IMG/VR virus record: IMGVR_UViG_3300006920_000186 | Location: 1-27,402 of that record | Length of the DNA stretch: 27,402 nt | Reading direction: 5' to 3' (one strand) | DNA from: a virus | Shown: piece after piece, positions 20,745 to 27,402 of the stretch | Layout: each line of letters begins with the position of its first letter | Numbering within the stretch: the stretch's first letter is position 1 | Translations under genes and position numbers: made by a program | Notes under the pieces: generated by a model | What the model was told of the DNA's origin: nothing | The model's database searches: none | What the model saw: only the letters and a program-made list of their open reading frames with translations

Positions 20745-20937
20745 CTCAAGGACAAAACATAAGTACGATCACTTCATCTTCATTGATGCGAGTGGTATAG
20801 GACACCAAATAGACGAGTCTAAACTGTTAGAACACTTCTATGAGAATGGAAGACTACACTTAGTATTCGAAGACAATGAACACGTAGTACATAACGAATG
20901 GCGTTCAATTGATTACAAATACAATAAACCACAATAG
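20728..20937 (+). CDS. Small hypothetical protein
   Basis: Encodes 69 residues from ATG 20728, chosen because GGGAGA (20718-20723) is just upstream and the rest of the longer frame (GTG 20704) is inside the polymerase gene; ATG 20734 is also possible. The sequence is polar and beta-like (KYDHFIFIDASGIGHQI, then LHLVFEDNEHVVHNEW). No known domain. It sits between polymerase and exonuclease. Confidence 0.65.
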   Translation: MLMFTSSRTKHKYDHFIFIDASGIGHQIDESKLLEHFYENGRLHLVFEDNEHVVHNEWRSIDYKYNKPQ

Positions 20938-20948
20938 AGAAAGGACAT

Positions 20949-21695
20949 ATGGACAATATAACTAAAAGCTACGTCTTCGTAGATGCAGACTCTATTCTAT
21001 ATAGTAGTTGCTATGGAGATGACGTAAGTAATTCTACTATCTATAAACGATATATGGATAGGTTAAACTACATTAAGGTTCAATGCTTCTCAACAGATAT
21101 GTTAGTGACTGTAAAAGGTCATAATAACTTTAGAGATAAACTTGATCCAGAGTACAAGGCTAATCGAAAACCACTAGAGCCAATTATGAAAGAGCGGCTA
21201 AAGGCTGCACACGCTTATGCCCTAGAACTAGGAGCTGTACAAGCAGACGGTTGGGAAGCAGATGACCAAGTAGTATCGTGGGCATATGAAGCCACTCAAG
21301 AAGGAATGCCTTGGGTAATAGCAGCTATTGATAAAGACCTATTACAAGTTCCGGGAACTCACTTCAACTATGGTGGGACAGAGAAGAAACCATTAGCAGA
21401 AGATAAGAAGTGGAACTTCATAGATCAGAAGGAAGGAGACTTCCGTTTCGCACGTCAACTACTAACAGGGGATACTGTTGATAACATCAAGGGAATTCAT
21501 AGAGTAGGTCCAGTTAAAGCTGGTAAGGCGCTAGAAGGAAAAGATCGTAAAGGTATGATGAATACCATAGTGGACATGTATAAAGAAGAATATAAGACAG
21601 ATTGGGAACGTAAACTAATCCTGAATTGTAATCTAGTTTACATGAGAAGATGGTTAGATGATGAATTCGACTACAAGGTATGGCTGAATGAATAA
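20949..21695 (+). CDS. 5'-3' exonuclease, FEN family (T7 gp6-like)
   Basis: Encodes 248 residues. FVDADSILYSS gives the first metal-binding aspartates, and FRDKLDPEYKANRK is the conserved DNA-binding/helical-arch segment. EADDQV, DKDLLQ and LLTGDTVDNIKGI give the remaining aspartates and the helix-hairpin-helix entry, all in the family order. The enzyme removes 5' ends and RNA primers and helps degrade host DNA and recombine phage ends. AAGGA upstream supports the start. It is followed by an overlapping GIY-YIG gene. Confidence 0.92.
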   Translation: MDNITKSYVFVDADSILYSSCYGDDVSNSTIYKRYMDRLNYIKVQCFSTDMLVTVKGHNNFRDKLDPEYKANRKPLEPIMKERLKAAHAYALELGAVQADGWEADDQVVSWAYEATQEGMPWVIAAIDKDLLQVPGTHFNYGGTEKKPLAEDKKWNFIDQKEGDFRFARQLLTGDTVDNIKGIHRVGPVKAGKALEGKDRKGMMNTIVDMYKEEYKTDWERKLILNCNLVYMRRWLDDEFDYKVWLNE

Positions 21696-22290
21696 CGGCC
21701 ATTGGGAGTTTGAAAGAGAGATGAGCCCTAAAACACATCAGGGATTTGTCTATCTAATAATTAACAAACTGACTCAACGTGTGTATATAGGGAAGAAGAG
21801 ATACTTCTCAGTTACAACATTACCACCATTAAAGGGTAAGAAGCGTAACCGTAAACAGTTCAAAGAGATGGCGTGGCGATCCTACACAGGATCGTCAACT
21901 GAGTTAAACGAAAACATAGAAAAGTTAGGTAAGAGTAATTTCTCATTTATCTGCCTATGTGAATGTGAGACACAAGCTGAACTAACATACACAGAGACCA
22001 AGTTGCAATTCGACATGAACGTACTCACAGATGTGATGCCTTGTGGAGAAAGGAAATACTACAACAAAGCTATAGGGGCAATAAAGTTCCTACCGCCAAA
22101 GGTTGTAGCTGAAAGTACTAGAAACAAGTTAAGAGAAAAAGCCTATCTACTGCCGAGAGGAACATGTACACATTGTGGATACACATGTGACATAGCTAAC
22201 CTAGCTAGATGGCATGAAGATAATTGTAGAGATAAACCTAATGAACAACCCAACGATATCGGACCCGAGACTTCTAAGGGGAAGACATAG
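21688..22290 (+). CDS. GIY-YIG endonuclease with C-terminal zinc motif (SegE-like)
   Basis: Encodes 200 residues. The GIY-YIG motif is degenerate in its first half (FVY at 20-22) but intact in the second (YIG at 33-35). WRSYTGSS (R64) and AELTYTE (E98, E103) fit the catalytic Arg/Glu and the usual phage pattern. C160, C163, H176 and C180 (CTHCGYTC, then RWHEDNC) would bind zinc. Related proteins are homing or resolvase-type endonucleases. No intron is seen beside it, so a role in DNA processing is as likely as homing. ATG 21721 is an alternative start; its end overlaps the primase-helicase gene. Confidence 0.85.
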   Translation: MNNGHWEFEREMSPKTHQGFVYLIINKLTQRVYIGKKRYFSVTTLPPLKGKKRNRKQFKEMAWRSYTGSSTELNENIEKLGKSNFSFICLCECETQAELTYTETKLQFDMNVLTDVMPCGERKYYNKAIGAIKFLPPKVVAESTRNKLREKAYLLPRGTCTHCGYTCDIANLARWHEDNCRDKPNEQPNDIGPETSKGKT

Positions 22291-24028
22291 TTGTGAGACA
22301 TGCGGCTCCAGTGATTCTGTAGGATACTATGAGGATCACTGGACCTGCTTTGGAGCTTGCGATAAGACTTCTTTTTATGACGACAATAAGGGTTCAAGGA
22401 AAAGAATGGAAGTAGAAGAGATAGACTTCAATGATATTATCAGTACGCTGAGAGATATCGAAGAACTACCAATAAGAGGATCGAGACTTCGTAATATTCA
22501 AAAGAATATCTATGATTTCTATGGAGTACACTCTACCGTAAATGAGGATGGTGATCCTGACCACAGGTATTACCCTTGGACCAGAGATGGAAAGGTAGTA
22601 GCGTACAAACAAAAGGTCGATAAGAAAGTAAACGAAGAGGGTGAAGTTACCCAAAAGAAACAATTCTATATGCATGGTGATACACAAGTCATGAATAGAA
22701 AAGACTGCGATCTATTCGGTCAACATCTATTTGAAGCTGGCGGTCGTATGCTAGTTATCACTGAAGGTGAAGATGATGCAGCAGCACTACAACAAGCCTA
22801 CGACAAGAAGTACAATGGACGAAGGTTCCCAGTAGTATCGTTGTACAATTCTAAGTCTGATCAAGTATTCATCAATAACCTAGAGTGGGTTATGAGCTTC
22901 GAGAAGATTGTACTATGGCCAGATAGAGACGAACATGGTGCTGGACTAGATACTATGCAACGTTACGCAAAGGCTATAGGTATCAAGGCGCACATCGTAG
23001 GATGCACTAAGTATAAAGATGCTAATGATGCTTGGAAAGCTGAAGGTGCAGAATATTGTGTATCACAGATATATAATGCACAGGGATACACCCCAGCAGG
23101 ATTTGTAAAGGGTGAAGAACTCTGGACTAGATTCAAAGAGCGTAAAAATGTAAAGTCTCAACCATACCCGGATTGTCTATCAGAAATAAATAATAAGCTA
23201 ACTGGTATGAGAGCAGGGGAGATCGTACTGTTCACTAGCGGAACTGGTGCAGGTAAATCAACTGTAACTAAAGAGGTTATGATTAACATCTCAAAGAACA
23301 AAGAGAACAAACTAGGGATCGTCAGCTTAGAAGAAGATGTTGGTGAAACTGTAGAGAAGTTCATTGAGATGCAGATGCGCGTAAACTTCCAAGAAATGGG
23401 TACAGATGTAAGCGAAGAGCGACAAAGAGAAGCATTCGATGAACTATTTGCATCAGAACGTGTAATCATTCTGGACCACCAAGGATCAGTAGGAGATGCA
23501 TCACTGATAGATAAACTACGAGCGCTATGTGCTATGGGGTGTACACACATCGTACTAGATCACATTACTATCGCTGTATCAGAAGGTAATGAAGGATTTA
23601 CCGGGAACGAGGCAGTAGATAAGATGATGAGTGATCTACTAAAGCTAGTAAAACAATTCCCTGTATGGCTCGGTGTGATCTCACACTTGCGTAAGACAGG
23701 TGCTGGTGGTAAATCATTCGAAGAAGGTCACATGGCATCTATGGATGACATTAAGGGATCAGGTTCGATTAAACAAATCTCATTCGACATCATAGCATTC
23801 AGCCGTAACATGATTGCAGAAGATGATAGAGAGAAGAATACGATCCACTTCAGAGTACTAAAGGCTCGTTTCACAGGTAAAACTGGAGACGCTGGTGCTG
23901 CATACTATGATGGGAAGACAAGGCGGCTAAAACAAGCTGCCACTACATCAGCATCACGAGCAGATGAGATGTTCAAGTCTATAGAGAACGTATCACCAGA
24001 GGTTATGAAGGAAAGAATGGGATTATAG
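22241..24028 (+). CDS. Bifunctional primase-helicase (T7 gp4-like)
   Basis: Encodes 595 residues from ATG 22241; ATG 22214 would add nine residues, and neither has a strong RBS. The N-terminal zinc motif is CETC near residue 20 with CFGAC about 20 residues later. The TOPRIM primase domain has VITEGEDD (E175) and VLWPDRDEHGAG. The helicase has a Walker A SGTGAGKST (K339) and VSLEEDVGET. HIVLDHITI (Walker B) and GVISHLRKTG follow, then DDIKGSGSIKQ near the end. It unwinds the fork as a hexamer and primes lagging-strand synthesis. The start overlaps the endonuclease gene. Confidence 0.95.
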   Translation: MNNPTISDPRLLRGRHSCETCGSSDSVGYYEDHWTCFGACDKTSFYDDNKGSRKRMEVEEIDFNDIISTLRDIEELPIRGSRLRNIQKNIYDFYGVHSTVNEDGDPDHRYYPWTRDGKVVAYKQKVDKKVNEEGEVTQKKQFYMHGDTQVMNRKDCDLFGQHLFEAGGRMLVITEGEDDAAALQQAYDKKYNGRRFPVVSLYNSKSDQVFINNLEWVMSFEKIVLWPDRDEHGAGLDTMQRYAKAIGIKAHIVGCTKYKDANDAWKAEGAEYCVSQIYNAQGYTPAGFVKGEELWTRFKERKNVKSQPYPDCLSEINNKLTGMRAGEIVLFTSGTGAGKSTVTKEVMINISKNKENKLGIVSLEEDVGETVEKFIEMQMRVNFQEMGTDVSEERQREAFDELFASERVIILDHQGSVGDASLIDKLRALCAMGCTHIVLDHITIAVSEGNEGFTGNEAVDKMMSDLLKLVKQFPVWLGVISHLRKTGAGGKSFEEGHMASMDDIKGSGSIKQISFDIIAFSRNMIAEDDREKNTIHFRVLKARFTGKTGDAGAAYYDGKTRRLKQAATTSASRADEMFKSIENVSPEVMKERMGL

Positions 24029-24040
24029 AAAGGATGCAAA

Positions 24041-24547
24041 ATGAAAGATATATGGATAACAAGTGACACACACTTCAACCATGAAAATATTCTTAAGTTT
24101 GAGGACAATCTGGGTAATAAGATAAGGGATTTTCATTACGTACAAGAGATGAATGAGACAATCATACAAAATTGGAACTCAGTAGTAAAACAAGGGGATA
24201 AAGTATACCACCTTGGGGACGTAATGTTTGGTAGTAAGGATTGGTTTGCATTGAATTGGCCAAGGCTTAATGGATCAAAGAACTTAATAGTTGGAAACCA
24301 TGACGATATCAAATACTTAAGTAGTGGTGGATTCTTTAAAAAGGTGTATATGTGGAGACTACTAAAAGAGCACAATATGCTCCTTACTCACGTTCCAGTA
24401 CATGAAAGTAGTATAAGAAAAGTAGAGTTTAATGTACATGGACATATTCACAGACAAAAAAGTCCAACCAAGAGACACATAAATGTATGTGTAGAAAAAA
24501 CTAATTACACACCTATAAATATAGATGAAGTTCTGAAGGGTAAATAA
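24041..24547 (+). CDS. Calcineurin-like metallophosphoesterase
   Basis: Encodes 168 residues with all metal-binding motifs of the family: D9-x-H11, G-D60, GNHD (85-88), TH117 and GHIH (134-137). This is a compact phosphoesterase of the type found in phages; its substrate is unknown (cyclic nucleotide, nucleic acid end or phosphoprotein are all possible). AAAGGA is well spaced. Its stop overlaps the RNA polymerase start (TAATG). Confidence 0.9.
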   Translation: MKDIWITSDTHFNHENILKFEDNLGNKIRDFHYVQEMNETIIQNWNSVVKQGDKVYHLGDVMFGSKDWFALNWPRLNGSKNLIVGNHDDIKYLSSGGFFKKVYMWRLLKEHNMLLTHVPVHESSIRKVEFNVHGHIHRQKSPTKRHINVCVEKTNYTPINIDEVLKGK

Positions 24548-26925
24548 TGCAGGACATAAAAGATTACTTACAGAAGAAGATAGATAGGATCAGCCCTGAC
24601 AACAGAAAGTTCAATGGGACTGGAGCTACGCTACTAAGGTTCGATAAAAGTGATAACGACCTAGATGATTATATCAACTCATGCATTCAATCTATAATGT
24701 CTTCAATGACTCGTAGTGAGATAGCTGGGATGGCTAAGTTAACACAAGTATCAACTGCTATTGGACAACGTATACTCTCAATGATGGGAGATAACGATGC
24801 TCCTTTCGATCAGAGAGTAAGACTAGGTGATCTATTTATAGAAGCATTATACTCTCTGAACTATATCAACGTATATAGGGACCCCTCATTCTCTGAACAC
24901 AACAGAGAGGCTCCCTATGTAATACACCTAGAGTCAAGGTGGTCAGAACTAGCTGAATACCCACTAGTAAGATCAAAGAAAGACTTAAGGGGAACATTCT
25001 CTGAACCACAGAAAGCGACAAGAGCCTGTCTAAAACGAGATAAGTTCACAAAAGAAGATTGGGCAGATATCTCAGAGTCTCAACATATATCAGCGGTAAC
25101 GAAATTACAATCAGTCGCTCTAAGGATTAACCTAGATGTACTTGAAGCGGTAAAGCTTAACCAAGACAAGTTCATAACTAATGGTAATGTCCAGATACCG
25201 AATGAAGGTAACAAGAAACGAATGGATGATCGTTACTATGAGTGGAGACTTGAGGTAAATAGAGCTAAGGGTAAGGAAAGTAAGTTCTTAGATAAGAAAA
25301 AAGAGAACTACATTAAGGAAGCAGAACTATGGAACAAGAAGCTAATTGCACTGAAGGCACAAAGTAAGAAGACAGCCTTCACATACACATTGCAAAAGGC
25401 TGAACTCTTAAAGACAGAACCAGAGTTCTATCAAAGTATCGAACTAGACTACAGAGGAAGGTTCTACTACTCAGAAAGCTTCTTCAACTTCCAAGGGACT
25501 GACATGGCTAGAGGACTCATTGAGTTCACAGAAGGAAAGCCAATAGATGAACGAGGAAGAAGGTGGCTTGCGATACATACAGCGTCTTCTTATAATGAAT
25601 CCTACCTAATAGATGAGTTACCTGAATGGTGTGAAGAAGACTACAAAGAGTATCTAAAAGACGAAGGTCTGGACTCAATCTCTGTCGATAAGATGACTAT
25701 GAATGATAGAGCTAATTGGACAGAGAACAATTATGAGAGGATAAAGGGTTATGTCAACCGAAAAGAAATACCAATTAAAGCAGAAAAACCTGTTGTGTTC
25801 TATGCATGCTGTGTGGAATGGACAGACTATCTTGATGATCCCACAGGTCACATGTCAAGACTTCCAATCCAAATTGATGGTTCAAACAATGGATGGCAGC
25901 ATCTTGGAGCGATGTCGAAAGACAGTAAAACTGGTTCACTTGTGGGCCTCGTTCCGTCTAAAATCCAAAGGGACTTCTATGTATCTACTGCTAAAGAACT
26001 AATAAAAATTATGCCTGATTGGTTCGCTGAGAAACAGATGCCAATGAAGCATATTCGTAAGGGAATTAGTAAACGTGGTAGTATGACAAGGGCTTACTCG
26101 GCTGGTGAAAAGACTATGGCTACCAATATGTATGCCGATTGTTACCAAGAGGACTACACAGAGAAGTATGGGATCAGTGTTGATGATTGTAATAAACTAT
26201 CACATAACCTGATAACGGCCATCAACAGAGTATGTCCCGGACCTCTGGAAACTATGTCATACCTACAGAAGCTTGCATCATTTGAGATAGGAACGTACAC
26301 AATATATCGAGATGGGAAGGTAGCATCTAAAGCCTACCAGAAGATCAAGAAGATAATCAAGGAACTCAAATGGAAGAAGATTAAGTCAGAAGAAGAACTA
26401 ATTTCTCTGTCAGATGCAATCAACGAACAATCACAGTTTGAATCTAGACTTGTACATGGTAATGGTTCTAATACACTGAGGTGGGTTACTCCATCAGGGT
26501 TCTATGTGATCTATGAGAACTTCATTCAGAGATCAATAAAGTGTAAAGGGACTATTAATGGCATCGGAAGGATTACACACGTAGCCTTCGAAAGAACTGA
26601 GATGCCTAATGTAAAAGGATACATGAGTGGTATCAGTCCTAACTTCGTACACTCAATGGATGCTGCCCACATGGCTATCATAATTGATAACTGGGAAGGT
26701 ACATTCACAGCAGTACATGACGCCTTTGCATCACATGCATCAGACATGGATGAACTGCTGAGAGTAACAAAAGAAGCATTCATAATGATGTATAATAAGG
26801 AAAACTACTATGATGAAATCGAACAAACAATGCTCAGTAACAGTGAGAGTCTCACAGTCGAGCAGCCAAGTATTGGTGAACTTGATGTTTCAGAGATACG
26901 AGACTCAGATTACTTCTTCGCTTGA
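24547..26925 (+). CDS. Single-subunit DNA-directed RNA polymerase (T7 family)
   Basis: Encodes 792 residues, about 90 fewer than T7 RNAP. Palm motif A is QIDGSNNGWQHL (catalytic D444). The fingers motif is SKRGSMTRAY (K509, Y517, equivalent to T7 K631 and Y639). Motif C is VHDAF (D725). SPNFVHSMDAAHM lies just before it, as in T7. Tyr517 is the residue that discriminates ribose. The N-terminal 250 residues, which would include promoter-recognition elements, are highly diverged. It transcribes phage genes from its own promoters. Unlike T7, the gene lies after the replication cluster. Confidence 0.96.
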   Translation: MQDIKDYLQKKIDRISPDNRKFNGTGATLLRFDKSDNDLDDYINSCIQSIMSSMTRSEIAGMAKLTQVSTAIGQRILSMMGDNDAPFDQRVRLGDLFIEALYSLNYINVYRDPSFSEHNREAPYVIHLESRWSELAEYPLVRSKKDLRGTFSEPQKATRACLKRDKFTKEDWADISESQHISAVTKLQSVALRINLDVLEAVKLNQDKFITNGNVQIPNEGNKKRMDDRYYEWRLEVNRAKGKESKFLDKKKENYIKEAELWNKKLIALKAQSKKTAFTYTLQKAELLKTEPEFYQSIELDYRGRFYYSESFFNFQGTDMARGLIEFTEGKPIDERGRRWLAIHTASSYNESYLIDELPEWCEEDYKEYLKDEGLDSISVDKMTMNDRANWTENNYERIKGYVNRKEIPIKAEKPVVFYACCVEWTDYLDDPTGHMSRLPIQIDGSNNGWQHLGAMSKDSKTGSLVGLVPSKIQRDFYVSTAKELIKIMPDWFAEKQMPMKHIRKGISKRGSMTRAYSAGEKTMATNMYADCYQEDYTEKYGISVDDCNKLSHNLITAINRVCPGPLETMSYLQKLASFEIGTYTIYRDGKVASKAYQKIKKIIKELKWKKIKSEEELISLSDAINEQSQFESRLVHGNGSNTLRWVTPSGFYVIYENFIQRSIKCKGTINGIGRITHVAFERTEMPNVKGYMSGISPNFVHSMDAAHMAIIIDNWEGTFTAVHDAFASHASDMDELLRVTKEAFIMMYNKENYYDEIEQTMLSNSESLTVEQPSIGELDVSEIRDSDYFFA

Positions 26926-26941
26926 AACAGTTGGATAGATA

Positions 26942-27238
26942 ATGAATAACATAGAAATCAAACTAGATACAGTAATCAAGAAGAAGAACCAACAAGAGTG
27001 GACAACAGAGTCAAAAGCAACTTGTGAAGAGTTCAAGTTGGAATTCAGGGGTAATGGATTCATAATTAATCAGCTATTGAAGGCTATACCTACTAATCCA
27101 AGCCACTTGAGCAGGGTTGTAGAGATAAAACGAGCTGACATACCTGTGTTCGAGTTAATGTCGCTAAAACGATGGTTATTCCCAGTGAATAAACAACCGG
27201 AACAACTTAAGAGAAAAAATTGGAAGAGGAAAGAATAA
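26942..27238 (+). CDS. Hypothetical protein downstream of RNA polymerase
   Basis: Encodes 98 residues with a basic C-terminus (KQPEQLKRKNWKRKE). The middle (FIINQLLKAIPTNPSHLSRVV, then FELMSLKRWLF) is helical. No known domain. It follows the polymerase by 16 bases, and its stop overlaps the next ATG (TAATG). Basic character suggests nucleic-acid or protein contacts, but this is not shown. Confidence 0.7.
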   Translation: MNNIEIKLDTVIKKKNQQEWTTESKATCEEFKLEFRGNGFIINQLLKAIPTNPSHLSRVVEIKRADIPVFELMSLKRWLFPVNKQPEQLKRKNWKRKE

Positions 27239-27402
27239 TGAAAGAACATGTAAACTATAACTTCATGGCTCTGCAAGGAATTGATATCGATGATGAAGAG
27301 TACGCCAAAGAGTTTGGAGCACCACCTAATCTAGCATACACTCCAGAATTGAATAACTGGATGCTTAACTACGCATTCGACAGAGATGTACAAGAACTGA
27401 AA
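27238..27402 (+). CDS. Unknown protein, cut by the window end
   Basis: ATG 27238, coupled to the preceding stop, opens a frame that remains open to the end of the window (55 codons). The visible part begins MKEHVNYNFMALQG and contains the acidic IDIDDEEYAKEFGAPPN. The rest lies beyond the window, so length and function cannot be judged. Confidence 0.75.
   Translation, partial: MKEHVNYNFMALQGIDIDDEEYAKEFGAPPNLAYTPELNNWMLNYAFDRDVQELK

Noticed and set aside
21688-22290. Group I intron or intein associated with the GIY-YIG gene
   Set aside because: Polymerase, exonuclease and primase-helicase frames on either side are continuous and complete, so no interrupted gene is seen.
1-27402. Insertion sequences, integrase or lysogeny genes
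   Set aside because: No transposase, integrase or attachment-site signature was found among the genes or intergenic repeats.

Overview
The window is part of the genome of a tailed, lytic-type bacteriophage with a T7-like replication and transcription core. It encodes a single-subunit T7-family RNA polymerase, an A-family DNA polymerase with proofreading domain, a gp4-like primase-helicase, a FEN-type 5'-3' exonuclease, an ssDNA-binding protein and an rIIA/rIIB pair. Genes are packed tightly with ATGA/TAATG overlaps, all on the + strand except one, and arginine is often AGA/AGG, matching the encoded tRNA-Arg(UCU). A cobalamin-dependent monomeric ribonucleotide reductase next to an A-family polymerase recalls podoviruses of marine proteobacteria (cobavirus-like), but the host is inference. 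No structural gene is certain; one reverse-strand gene may be a small terminase subunit. RNA polymerase lies downstream of the replication genes, unlike in T7.

Layout. 1-417: end of a truncated gene, a duplicated copy of its 3' end, and a non-coding leader with repeated hairpins and competing helices. 418-5375: accessory region of very small genes (coiled-coil, one-membrane-segment, exported, lipoprotein, hexapeptide beta-helix), with two paralogous genes resembling the C-terminal domain of ribosomal protein L7/L12, remnants of a duplicated cassette and a strongly structured intergenic segment (1964-2112). 5376-6397: a tRNA-like element with a T-arm and acceptor stem but no anticodon arm, a conserved phage gene, then about 490 bases without a gene that hold strong stem-loops and a 23-bp direct repeat. 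6398-8250: small genes, ThyX and tRNA-Arg. 8309-13049: ssDNA-binding protein, an unknown gene, rIIA and rIIB, closed by a clear terminator. 13068-14034: GP88-family protein. 14035-14639: one reverse-strand gene with its own terminator and an inverted-repeat control region. 14640-18593: nucleotide metabolism (dNMP kinase-like, MazG-like pyrophosphatase, glutaredoxin, class II RNR). 18637-24547: DNA replication. 24547-26925: RNA polymerase. 26942 to the end: two small unknown genes, the last cut by the window edge.

Taken together, ThyX, dNMP kinase, MazG-like enzyme, RNR and glutaredoxin would supply dNTPs to PolA, primase-helicase, SSB and exonuclease. The phage RNA polymerase would transcribe the phage from promoters I could not define with confidence. 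The most unusual parts are the non-coding RNAs and the recombination-built L7/L12-like cassettes in the left 6.4 kb.
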